Below are positions 8,547 to 15,949 of a stretch of 36,895 nt of DNA, piece after piece. Numbering within the stretch: position 1 is the stretch's first letter; the number at the start of each line of letters is the position of its first letter. A program made the position numbers and the translations under genes. The stretch is from Archangium violaceum Cb vi76. GTDB taxonomy: Bacteria; Myxococcota; Myxococcia; Myxococcales; Myxococcaceae. The notes under the pieces were generated by a model, which saw only the letters and a list, made by a program, of their open reading frames with translations, ran no database searches and was not told the origin of the DNA. The stretch lies in assembly GCF_000733295.1 (NCBI RefSeq), contig NZ_JPMI01000057.1, positions 1 to 36,895 on the forward strand. The letters run 5' to 3'.

Positions 8547-8572
8547 TACGGAGCACGCGCGAAAGTGTGACA
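8547..8572 (-). promoter_or_regulatory. Candidate ECF-type promoter
   Basis: On the minus strand, TGTCAC (8572-8567) and CGTA (8550-8547) are 16 bases apart, followed by the start of the secreted protein gene at 8510. The arrangement resembles promoters read by some ECF sigma factors, which carry a TGTxAC-like -35 and a CGT-containing -10. It would make the operon self-activating. Only one site was examined, so this is tentative. Confidence 0.35.
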
Positions 8573-8576
8573 GCGC

Positions 8577-9776
8577 TCAGGAACCGGTGGGCTCGGACTG
8601 CGGCCCCCCCTCGCCCGCCACGACGGGCTGCACCTCGGCCCTCGGTGCCTGCGTCAGCAGCGCCCGGGCGGCGATCTCCGTGAGCGTGTAGAGGATGAAG
8701 GCGTCCTGGTCGTCGATGGGGCGCTCGTCCTGTAAGGCGTGGATCTTCTTCCGCCGCTCGTTGAGGGCCGAGAAGATGTTGTCCTCGAAACGGCCGATGA
8801 GCCGGTACTGACGGCAGGCGCCCACCAGCTCGCCCAGCGTCGCACGGCCCACGTCCTTGTTGCCCACGCTCGTCACCGGCGGCTCATGGGCCGCCAGCAG
8901 CCCCCGCAGCAGCCGCTCGCAGCAGCGCGCGCACGCCACCACCACCTTCTGGGCCTGTCGTTCCTCGAGCGCCAGACGGGCCAGGGCCAGCTCCTGCAAC
9001 AACTCCAGATCATTCGTCTGCCAGGTGAAGAGCGACACGGGCAGGGCGAGGGTGTCCGTCCCCAGCGAGGTGAGCGTGAGCTGCGGGCCGTGCCGCTCGT
9101 CCACCACGTCCAGGTAACCGAGCGCCACCAGCTTGCGCAGCCGCAGGTTGAGATCCCGCGCGCCAATGGCCATGTCGTTGATCATCACCGCGGCCACATC
9201 GCTGCCACTGTGGGCCACCAACTGGAGCACCCGGTAGTCGAGCGTGTCGAGCGGCGTGCGGCTGGACGGCAGGGGCCGGGCCTCGCCGAGCGCGCTCCGC
9301 GCCGAGAGCACCACATGGGGATCGAACCCCGCCAGCCAGCTCTGGTGGTGCAGCACCGCCGGTAGCAGACCCACGCCCGCCACCGAGAGCAGTAGATCGG
9401 CCCACAAGCTCGGCAGGGCGAAGCGCTCGGGCCAGGCGACGAGCAAGAAGCCGTCGAGCGCCACCAGCACCTGGAAGAAGTTGCAGAAGACGGGGTAGAG
9501 CCGTAACAGCGCCCGGTGCTGGTACACGGACACGTCGGTGAGGCCCAACCTCACCAGCACCAGCACGGCCGGGTAGGCGCCCGCGAGCACGAACAGCCCG
9601 CCGAGCCTCACCAGCAGCCGAACCTGCGCCAGCGCCGAGGCTCCCACCCAACCAGGAAAGGTGAGCCGCGCCACCACGGGCGTCGCCAGGCCCAACGCCA
9701 CCACCGCCAGGATGATCACGGCCCGCTTATCGCGCAGGGCCCCCAGCTCCAGATGCTTGCGTCCGGCGTTCGCCAT
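8577..9776 (-). CDS. Membrane protein with winged-helix and HEPN-like parts
   Basis: A 399-residue protein whose whole-length family I do not recognise. Four hydrophobic helices occupy about residues 18-36, 50-78, 97-115 and 125-145. A cytosolic part follows: residues 177-245 read like a winged helix (DYRVLQLVAHSGSDVAAVMI, then LRKLVALGYLDVVDERHG and LTSLGTDTL). Residues 310-375 contain TLGELVGACRQYRLIG, then SALNERRKKIHALQ and an acidic helix. The latter includes R341-x4-H346, the RNase motif of HEPN domains, in the same TLGEL...RxxxxH order seen in many HEPN proteins. It sits 21 bases after the pseudouridine synthase gene. Function unknown; regulated RNA cleavage or sensing at the membrane is speculation. 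Confidence 0.7.
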   Translation of the reverse strand: MANAGRKHLELGALRDKRAVIILAVVALGLATPVVARLTFPGWVGASALAQVRLLVRLGGLFVLAGAYPAVLVLVRLGLTDVSVYQHRALLRLYPVFCNFFQVLVALDGFLLVAWPERFALPSLWADLLLSVAGVGLLPAVLHHQSWLAGFDPHVVLSARSALGEARPLPSSRTPLDTLDYRVLQLVAHSGSDVAAVMINDMAIGARDLNLRLRKLVALGYLDVVDERHGPQLTLTSLGTDTLALPVSLFTWQTNDLELLQELALARLALEERQAQKVVVACARCCERLLRGLLAAHEPPVTSVGNKDVGRATLGELVGACRQYRLIGRFEDNIFSALNERRKKIHALQDERPIDDQDAFILYTLTEIAARALLTQAPRAEVQPVVAGEGGPQSEPTGS

Positions 9777-9797
9777 GGCCGTACAGCATAGCCCGCC

Positions 9798-11492
9798 TCA
9801 GAACGGCGCACGGCACTCCAGCTCGACGCACGCCCCCGTGTGCGGATGCACGAACGTCAGGGCCTCGGCGTGGAGCATCAGGCGCGTGTCGTCGCCGCCA
9901 TACAGCCGGTCACCCGAGACCGGAGCGCCGAGGCCGAGCGGATGCGCGGCATGGACGCGGAGCTGATGCGTGAGCCAGGTGCGGGGCCAGAGCGACACCC
10001 GGGTGCGGGTGCCACTCCGTTGCGTGACGCGCCACCCGGTGACGGCACGCTTGCCGTGAAGCGGATCGACGAGGTGGCGGCGACGGTCCTCCCGATCGGG
10101 CCGGATGGGCAGCTCGATGACGCCCTCGCCTCCAGCCACCTGACCGTCGAGCCATGCCACGAAGCGCCTGTCGGCCTCGCTCCGCGCGAACCGCCGCTGG
10201 AGCGCCTCGTGGGTCATGGGGTCCCTGGCCACGAGCAGCAACCCGGAGGTGTCCGGGTCGAGGGCATGCACCACGACCAGTCCGGTTGCGTCCGGGTCTC
10301 GCCGCCGGAGTCGGACGAGCACCGAGTCCCGTGACGGCTCATGACGGCCGGGAATCGACAGGAGACCGCGCGGCTTGTCCACGACGAGCAACCACGCGTC
10401 CTCGTACAGCACTCGAAGCTCGTCCACGGGGCCCTGTCCCGCCTCGGGACGCGGCTCCAGCTCGACGTGCAATCCCTCGAGCATGTACGGGAGGACACCG
10501 CCGCACTTGCTCCGGCACGCCGGGTAGTACGCTCCCGCGTGCCGGCCGCCCGTGAGAGGCGGCGCCCCCCACCAGAACTCGGCGAGCGCCAGCGGGCGCA
10601 GGCCATGACGGTAGGCGTGACCCAGCAGCTTCGGCGCGGCGCAATCACCCGCCCCTCCCGGCGGCGGCTCGGGCGCGAAGAGCGCTCCCACGGTCCGGCT
10701 CTCGCCGCGCGCATTCGGGATGACGTAGCTCTCGGAGATCCGCCGCCAGAGTTGCCTCGAGCGCTCGGCGCGCAGGTGTTCGAGCCCGGCACGTTCCGTG
10801 TCGAGCGCTCGGAGGGCCGACACCAGGACCTCGCGCTCCTGGTGGTGCGCCACCTCCAGCCGCCGGAGCTCAGCGGCGTCGGCCCGGCTCTCCTCCCCGA
10901 GCACCTGAAGCGTTGCCTGCCGCTCGTCGTCGCTGACCTCTCCGTTGGCCAGACGCTGGCGTGCATCGTGCCGGAGGCCGCGATTCGCATCGTGGCGCGC
11001 ACGCATCTCCTCCATGGCGGCCCCATGGCGCGCGGTCAGTCCGGCGAGACTCGCGCGGAGAGCGGTGGGTTCCGGCCCCTCGACCAGCTCGGTGTGGCGC
11101 TCCCCGAGCGCGCGCAACTCCGCCTCACCCGCGGGCAGGAATGCGTCGCGCGCGATGGGATCGAAGAGCGGCGGCGCGAACCCAGCGAGCTGCCAGCGGC
11201 CATCGAGCATGCCCGAGAACCCGCGAAGGTAGCCGATGCGGCCGTCCGGAGCCGCGACGACCAGCACCCCGAACATCTTCCCCTGGCCAGGCGCATCGAG
11301 GGCACCGGGCGCGAGCCCGCCGTGGCGCAGGAACGCCATCAACTCCTCGGCGGCCCGGCGAGCCAGGGGATGCGGAGGGCCGACCGCGAACGGATCCGTG
11401 AGCCGCACCGGCACCTCGGCCGAAGCCGGCTGCGGCTCGAAGTACGTCACGGCATCTCGTGAAGGCCCCCCTGTCACGGTCTTCGGATTCAT
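9798..11492 (-). CDS. Long RluA-type pseudouridine synthase with altered active-site motif
   Basis: A 564-residue protein. Residues 355-564 are a RluA-like pseudouridine synthase domain: VDKPRGLLSIPG, VVVHALDPDTSGLLLVARD with the catalytic Asp412, and TWLTHQLRVHAAHPLGLGAP near the end. The first 350 residues match the architecture of the long RluA relatives, with a coiled-coil, Arg/Glu-rich middle (about 150-250) and a Cys-containing segment (YYPACRSKCGGVLPYMLEG) ahead of the catalytic part. Family members normally read HRLD; here the Arg is Ala410 (HALD). Substrate is probably rRNA or tRNA uridine, but the altered motif leaves activity open. It is upstream of the HEPN-like membrane gene on the same strand. 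Confidence 0.8.
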   Translation of the reverse strand: MNPKTVTGGPSRDAVTYFEPQPASAEVPVRLTDPFAVGPPHPLARRAAEELMAFLRHGGLAPGALDAPGQGKMFGVLVVAAPDGRIGYLRGFSGMLDGRWQLAGFAPPLFDPIARDAFLPAGEAELRALGERHTELVEGPEPTALRASLAGLTARHGAAMEEMRARHDANRGLRHDARQRLANGEVSDDERQATLQVLGEESRADAAELRRLEVAHHQEREVLVSALRALDTERAGLEHLRAERSRQLWRRISESYVIPNARGESRTVGALFAPEPPPGGAGDCAAPKLLGHAYRHGLRPLALAEFWWGAPPLTGGRHAGAYYPACRSKCGGVLPYMLEGLHVELEPRPEAGQGPVDELRVLYEDAWLLVVDKPRGLLSIPGRHEPSRDSVLVRLRRRDPDATGLVVVHALDPDTSGLLLVARDPMTHEALQRRFARSEADRRFVAWLDGQVAGGEGVIELPIRPDREDRRRHLVDPLHGKRAVTGWRVTQRSGTRTRVSLWPRTWLTHQLRVHAAHPLGLGAPVSGDRLYGGDDTRLMLHAEALTFVHPHTGACVELECRAPF

Positions 11493-11505
11493 TCGCGATA
11501 CGAGT

Positions 11506-11760
11506 CTAACCCCAGACCAGCGGCAGGCTCGTCACGGACAGGGAGAAGCCCCCCATGAATCGCGGCGGCGCCTGGGGGTCCAGCCGGAACGACGGGACGC
11601 GCTTCAACCACTCCTCGTAGAACACCTTCATCTCCAGGCGGGCCAGGTTCAGCCCAACGCACCGGTGCGGACCCGTGTTGAACGTCTGGTGCTGCTCCTT
11701 CCGGCCCAGGATGAACTGCTCGGGTTTCACCAGAACCAGGATGAGGGGTTCACCGCGCCT
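11506..11760 (-). pseudogene. C-terminal remnant of a cytochrome P450
   Basis: Only the last 75 or so residues of a P450 remain. The heme-binding loop is intact as FNTGPHRCVGLNLARLE (Cys ligand in HRCVG), followed by FYEEWLKRVPSFRLDPQ and a normal P450 end. The oxygen-binding I helix, ExxR and all N-terminal parts are missing, and the open frame enters from the 3' end of the neighbouring complete P450, whose stop lies at 11750-11752. The sequence differs from both complete P450s in the window, so it is the stump of a third gene, probably left by deletion. A start at GTG 11730 is formally open but would give a useless protein. Confidence 0.8.
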
Positions 11761-13135
11761 CGATCAGCATCGGCAGGCCGTTGGCCGAGCCGAGGGTGCC
11801 GAACATGTCGAACCTCGGCACGTGGCCGGGCTTCATGCGCAGCTTGAAGCGGCGTGCGAGCATCGCCGCCATCACGTGCGTCTCCAGCAGGGAGAAGTTG
11901 TTGCCCAGGCAGATGCGCGGTCCGATGGCGAACGGGTGGTAGGCATGCGCATGACGTGCCGCCTCGCGCTCGGGCAACCAGCGGTCGGGATCGAAGCGCT
12001 CCGGCTCCTCCCAGAACTCCGGGTGCCGGTGGGTGGCGTAGCTGAAGACAATCGTCCTCGTGCCGGCCGGGATGCGGATGCCATCCAGCTCGTCATCGGC
12101 CACGGCGTCACGGGCGTACATCGGCGCGGCCGGATAGAGCCGGAGGACCTCCTTCACGACCTGGAGGGTGTACGGGAGCCTCTTCAATTCGTTGAGCGTC
12201 GGAGGCCCGTCGCCCAGCACCGAGTCCAGCTCGGCATGCAGCCGCCGCTCCACCTCCGGGTTCTGGGACAGCGCGTACCACAAGAACGAGAGCGTCCGCG
12301 CCGTGGTCTCATGCCCCGCGGCGAACATGGTCAGGCCGTTGTCCACGAGGAGCTGCTCCGCCATGAACGTCCCCGACTCCTCGTCCTTGGTCGTCATCAT
12401 CTTCGTCAGCAGGTCATCCGGCCACTGCTCGGTGGGGAGGTCCCGGCGCCGCGCGATGAGCTCCTGGATGTAGGCCGTCACCAGCTTCTTGGCCCGGTTG
12501 AACCGCAGGTTCCCGGGAGTGGGGACCCACATGGGCACCTGGATGGGGCGCATCTGCTTGTTCGAGATGTGGGAGACCATCGTCTCGATCGAGTTCTTGA
12601 CGCGCATCAGGGTGTCGCCCGAGTCGGTGCTGAAGACCGAGTGGAGGATGACGGCGGCGGTGACCTGCATCATCTCGTCGAGCATCTCGACGGGGCGGCC
12701 GGAGCCCTGGTGCTGGGACTGCCAGTGCTCGATGAGCTTCTGCGTGTCGGAGAGGAAGATGGGGAAGAACTTCTCCACGCCGCGAGGGGTGAAGAACGGC
12801 GCCATGAGCCTGCGCTGCCGGCGCCAGTCCTCGCCGGTGGCGGTGACGATGCCATGGCCGAGCAGCAGCTCGCGAAGGGAGTCGTAGCTCTCGCCCTTGT
12901 CGTAGTGCTCGCGGCCCGTGACGTTGACGTGGCGCACGTGGTCCGGGTGGGTCACCAGCAGGAGCGTCTTCGAGCCCATCTGGAGGCGGATCAGATCCCC
13001 GTGCTTGCGCCAGGTGCTCATCATCCAGCCGAGGAACCCCTCTCGCCGGGTCGCCGTGAGCAGCTCGAGGGTGGAGGGGGCGTACTCCGTCAGGGTACGG
13101 GTACGGGGCGGGTCGATGGAGGGTGCCGTAGTCAT
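11750..13135 (-). CDS. Cytochrome P450 paired with a COQ4-family protein
   Basis: A complete 461-residue P450. Visible landmarks are the I helix (MFAAGHETTARTLSFLW), the ExxR helix (VVKEVLRLYPAAPMYAR), the PERFDPDRWLPE meander region and the heme loop FAIGPRICLGNNFSLLE with its Cys ligand. The 'HPEFWEEPERFDPDRW' style and the length are typical of eukaryote-like (class II/E) bacterial P450s that often hydroxylate fatty acids or terpenoids. ATG 13135 is chosen; the open extension to 13468 overlaps the COQ4-like gene and has no P450 similarity. It lies 17 bases behind that gene, so both are probably co-transcribed and under the divergent TetR regulator. Substrate unknown. Confidence 0.92.
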   Translation of the reverse strand: MTTAPSIDPPRTRTLTEYAPSTLELLTATRREGFLGWMMSTWRKHGDLIRLQMGSKTLLLVTHPDHVRHVNVTGREHYDKGESYDSLRELLLGHGIVTATGEDWRRQRRLMAPFFTPRGVEKFFPIFLSDTQKLIEHWQSQHQGSGRPVEMLDEMMQVTAAVILHSVFSTDSGDTLMRVKNSIETMVSHISNKQMRPIQVPMWVPTPGNLRFNRAKKLVTAYIQELIARRRDLPTEQWPDDLLTKMMTTKDEESGTFMAEQLLVDNGLTMFAAGHETTARTLSFLWYALSQNPEVERRLHAELDSVLGDGPPTLNELKRLPYTLQVVKEVLRLYPAAPMYARDAVADDELDGIRIPAGTRTIVFSYATHRHPEFWEEPERFDPDRWLPEREAARHAHAYHPFAIGPRICLGNNFSLLETHVMAAMLARRFKLRMKPGHVPRFDMFGTLGSANGLPMLIEAR

Positions 13136-13152
13136 GGTCGTGGAGTCCTGGG

Positions 13153-13857
13153 TCAGGCTGGCGTCGAAGGGGGAATCCTGAGCTGCTGGCGCACCGTCTC
13201 GACCGGCGACTCCCAGAAGCGCTCGTACCGGAGGCGGACGAGCTTCTCGGACTGCCGGCCCCGCCGGTACGCCGCGCGCAGCTTTCGCGCGTACTTCCAG
13301 ATGGGAGGGAGGCCATGCGGCCGGAGCAGCGCGGCGAACAGGAGGATGAGGACGCTCGTGCGGAGTCCCATGTTGCCGGCCACGAAGGCCTGGAGCTCCA
13401 TTTCGCCGAGCGAGTCCGTCTTGTAGCCAGTCACCACATGGTGGAGGTCGTGCGTCTCCCGGTACCACTTGACGAGGTAGTCCACTTCGTTGCGGACCTC
13501 GTACGGGCTCTCGAACGGGCTGATGCCGTTGTCCGAGAAGTAGCGGGCGAACGCGTACCCGAGCGTCCCTTCCGGGAGCCGGCCGAGCGCCGCGAGGTCG
13601 ATGTTGCGGCCCTGGAGGCTGGGGCGTTGGGTGAGCAGCTCCCGGCCGTCCTCGCTCTTCGCCAGCTCCGTGCAGTGCCGCTGGAAGACGTCGCCGTCGA
13701 GGCTCGCGTTGAACAACGGCGCCGCGATGCCGTCATCGGGGCGCTTCTCGAGGACCTTCAAGGCCCGGACCGCCACACGCAGCCGTGTGAACAGGGATGC
13801 GCCTTCGGGCAGGAAGAGACCGTCTTCGATGCGTGCGGTGGGTGAGCTGAAGCTCAT
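13153..13857 (-). CDS. COQ4-family protein
   Basis: A 234-residue protein with the diagnostic COQ4 metal motif: HDLHH at 136-140 followed after 11 residues by Glu152 (HDxxH-x11-E), in the context YRETHDLHHVVTGYKTDSLGE. In eukaryotes and ubiquinone-making bacteria COQ4 acts on the C1 position of the ubiquinone head-group precursor. Myxobacteria generally rely on menaquinone, so a role outside ubiquinone synthesis is likely. The start at 13857 has GGAGAACCGAG before it. It is the first gene after a divergent promoter region with three operator-like repeats, and is followed by a P450. Working with that P450 on a small molecule is inference. Confidence 0.85.
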   Translation of the reverse strand: MSFSSPTARIEDGLFLPEGASLFTRLRVAVRALKVLEKRPDDGIAAPLFNASLDGDVFQRHCTELAKSEDGRELLTQRPSLQGRNIDLAALGRLPEGTLGYAFARYFSDNGISPFESPYEVRNEVDYLVKWYRETHDLHHVVTGYKTDSLGEMELQAFVAGNMGLRTSVLILLFAALLRPHGLPPIWKYARKLRAAYRRGRQSEKLVRLRYERFWESPVETVRQQLRIPPSTPA

Positions 13858-13889
13858 CTCGGTTCTCCGGGGGTGGGGGGACACCAGGA

Positions 13890-13910
13890 CCGTGGCAGTT
13901 CATGCCACGG
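13890..13910. promoter_or_regulatory. TetR-type operator, copy 1 (perfect palindrome)
   Basis: CCGTGGCA-N5-TGCCACGG is a perfect inverted repeat with 8-base arms between the COQ4-like gene and the divergent tetR gene. It is the most symmetric of three copies of TGRCAG-N5-GCCACG (cores start at 13893, 13914 and 13943). Position 33 bases upstream of the COQ4-like ATG suits repression of that operon. Confidence 0.7.
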
Positions 13911-13913
13911 AAC

Positions 13914-13960
13914 TGGCAGAAACCGCCACGTGTTCCGGGGTGTGACAGTTCCCGCCACGG
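13914..13960. promoter_or_regulatory. Operator copies 2 and 3 with overlapping tetR promoter
   Basis: TGGCAG-N5-GCCACG at 13914-13930 and TGACAG-N5-GCCACG at 13943-13959 repeat the pattern of copy 1, in the same orientation. Copy 3 overlaps a possible -35 (GTGACA, 13942-13947), with TAGGCT 18 bases further on (13966-13971) as a weak -10, just before the tetR ATG at 13979. This would allow autorepression. Confidence 0.6.
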
Positions 13961-13978
13961 ATTGTTAGGCTGCGTGCC

Positions 13979-14692
13979 ATGCCCCAGCGAGTGCGACTCC
14001 CACCCCAGGAAAGGCCGGCCACGGGTGCGGCCCGGGAGCCTCCGCCCCTCACTCTTGCTCCGCGAGAGGGGCGTGATCAGGCGATGCTCGAGGCCTCGCT
14101 TGCCGTCATCAGCCTGTTCCTGCGGGAGCGCACGAGCGACTTCTCCGTCAAGGAGCTCGCGGCCCACGCGGGCCTCTCCGAGCGGACCTTCTACCGGTAC
14201 TTCCCCCGGAAGGAGGACGCCATCCGTCCGGCAGTCGACGCGTCACTCGCGCGCATCGTCTCCGACATGCGCGCCGTCCCTCGCGGCAAGACCCTGCGCG
14301 AGGCGATGGTGGAGGCGCTCAGCCGGTCCCTCACGGAGGAGAACGCCCTGAACTGGGAGAACCTCCTCTCCGTGCTGAACGAGACGGACAGTCTCCGCGC
14401 GGTGTGGCTGCAGATCCTCACCAACGCGGAGCTCGCTCTCGCGCACGCCGCCGCCGAGCGGCTGGGGCTCTCCGCGGACTCGCAGCGGGCGCGCCTGACG
14501 GGAGCCATCCTGGTCACCGCGGGACGCCTCGCGCTGGAGCAGCCGTCCTCCGCGGGGAGAAAGCGTGACCCGGGTGAGGTTCTCGCCGAGTACCTCGATC
14601 TGCTCGGCCCGACCCTGTTCGAGGAGCCCGCGGATGGGCGCGGGCCCGTGAGACGCTCACCGCCCCGGCGCTCCCGTCAGCGACGCAGGTAG
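13979..14692 (+). CDS. TetR-family transcriptional regulator
   Basis: A 237-residue regulator. After an unusual 30-residue proline-rich N-terminal tail, residues of about 33-85 form the TetR DNA-binding domain, with the helix-turn-helix FSVKELAAHAGLSERTFYRYFPRKEDAI. The rest is the variable helical ligand-binding domain, and the last 18 residues are Arg-rich (GPVRRSPPRRSRQRRR), an uncommon extra that could add DNA contact. It is transcribed away from the COQ4-like/P450 pair, with three matching operator sites in the 121-base gap, so it most likely represses that pair and itself until a ligand binds. Confidence 0.92.
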   Translation: MPQRVRLPPQERPATGAAREPPPLTLAPREGRDQAMLEASLAVISLFLRERTSDFSVKELAAHAGLSERTFYRYFPRKEDAIRPAVDASLARIVSDMRAVPRGKTLREAMVEALSRSLTEENALNWENLLSVLNETDSLRAVWLQILTNAELALAHAAAERLGLSADSQRARLTGAILVTAGRLALEQPSSAGRKRDPGEVLAEYLDLLGPTLFEEPADGRGPVRRSPPRRSRQRRR

Positions 14693-14713
14693 GCGCGCGG
14701 CCAGGGCCGGACT

Positions 14714-15925
14714 CTACAGTTTGACCGGCAGCTGCTTCGGCCCGCGCATGAGGACGCCCGTGCGCCACTTCAGTGACTCGGCCGGCTTGGACAGGCGCAG
14801 GTTCGGGAACCGGTTCACCAGTGTCTGCAGGGCGATCTGTCCCTCCAGCCGCGCGAGCGGTGCCCCCAGGCAGTAGTGGATGCCCAGCCCGAAGGACACG
14901 TGCCTGTTCGGCTCGCGGCCCAGGTCCAGCGTGTTCGGGTCCTTGAACTGGCGCTCGTCCCGGTTCGCCGACGCGAGCACCGCGAAGACCAGGTCCCCAC
15001 GCGGAATCGTCACCCCGCCCACGGTGATGTCCTCTCGCGTCACTCGCTCCGTGGAGACCTCCACCGGGCTCGCGTAGCGCAGGAGCTCCTCGACCGCCGG
15101 CCCGATGAGCTCCGGCTCCTTCCTCAGCCGCTCCAACTGCTCGGGGTGCTGCAACAGGGCCAGCGTGCCGCCGGAGATCAGGTTCACCGTGGTCTCGTGC
15201 CCCGCCACGAGCAGGAGGAACGCCATGCTGACCAGCTCGTCCGGGGTCAGCTTGTCACCCGCCTCCTCCACCTGGATGAGCGCCGAGAGCAGGTCGTCTC
15301 CCAGCGACGTGCGCCGCTGCGCGATGAGCTTGCGCAGGTAGCGCGTGAACATCACCACGCTCGGGACCGAGAGCAGCACGTCCGTCATGTCCGTATTCGA
15401 GACGAGCCGGTTGGACCAGTGCTGGAACTTCCGGTAGTCGCCCGGAGGCACTCCCAGCATCTCGGCGATGATGGTCACGGGCAGCAGGAACGCGAACTCC
15501 TCGACGAGATCCATGGAGCCCTTGCGCGCGGCCGCGTCCAACAGGCTGTCCGACAGGGCCTGGACGCGCGAGCGCAGCCGCTCGACGTACTTCGGCGTGA
15601 AGGCCTTGTGCACGAGCGCGCGCAGCCGGGTGTGGTCCGGCGGATCCCGGCTCAGCATGTTCTGCACGAGCGGCGTGAAGAACTTGAAGAACCAGGGCAT
15701 CTTCGCCCGCTGCTCCTCGTTCATGCTGCCGAGGCGATCCTTGCTGATGCCTCCGTGCTTCAACACCTGGGTCACGTCCTCGTAGCGCGTCACCAGCCAG
15801 CCCACCTCGTTGCCGGGGGCCTGGATGCGGAAGACGGGCGCCTCCTCGCGCAGGCGCGCGTAGAGGGGGTACGGGTTGGCCTTGAAGCGCTGCGACTTGA
15901 AATCGGGCTGCGTCAGGGTCTGCAT
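14714..15925 (-). CDS. Cytochrome P450, CYP107-like
   Basis: A complete 403-residue soluble bacterial P450. Landmarks are DPPDHTRLRALVHKAFTP, the I helix LLLVAGHETTVNLI, the ExxR helix AVEELLRYASPVE, the RGDLVFAVLASANRDERQF strand and the heme loop FGLGIHYCLGAPLARLEGQ. This size and these motifs are usual in actinobacterial and myxobacterial P450s of natural-product tailoring or xenobiotic oxidation, fed by separate ferredoxins; none is encoded nearby. ATG 15925 follows a GGGAGG ribosome binding site which is itself the right arm of a small palindrome. The gene is 24 bases behind the STAS-like gene and converges on tetR with 21 bases between stops. Confidence 0.93.
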   Translation of the reverse strand: MQTLTQPDFKSQRFKANPYPLYARLREEAPVFRIQAPGNEVGWLVTRYEDVTQVLKHGGISKDRLGSMNEEQRAKMPWFFKFFTPLVQNMLSRDPPDHTRLRALVHKAFTPKYVERLRSRVQALSDSLLDAAARKGSMDLVEEFAFLLPVTIIAEMLGVPPGDYRKFQHWSNRLVSNTDMTDVLLSVPSVVMFTRYLRKLIAQRRTSLGDDLLSALIQVEEAGDKLTPDELVSMAFLLLVAGHETTVNLISGGTLALLQHPEQLERLRKEPELIGPAVEELLRYASPVEVSTERVTREDITVGGVTIPRGDLVFAVLASANRDERQFKDPNTLDLGREPNRHVSFGLGIHYCLGAPLARLEGQIALQTLVNRFPNLRLSKPAESLKWRTGVLMRGPKQLPVKL

Positions 15926-15933
15926 GTGAAGAG

Positions 15934-15947
15934 CCTCCCGTGGGAGG
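15934..15947 (-). promoter_or_regulatory. Palindrome covering the ribosome binding site of the second P450
   Basis: CCTCCC at 15934-15939 and GGGAGG at 15942-15947 are perfect complements separated by two bases. On the minus strand the second arm, GGGAGG (15939-15934), is the Shine-Dalgarno sequence, eight bases from the ATG. The RNA could hide the site in a small hairpin (realistically five pairs and a 4-base loop). Confidence 0.45.
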
Positions 15948-15949
15948 AT

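Noticed and set aside
11506-11730. A genuine small heme protein of 74 residues
   Set aside because: It has only the P450 C-terminus; without the I helix and the rest of the fold it cannot bind heme as a P450, so it is listed as a remnant.
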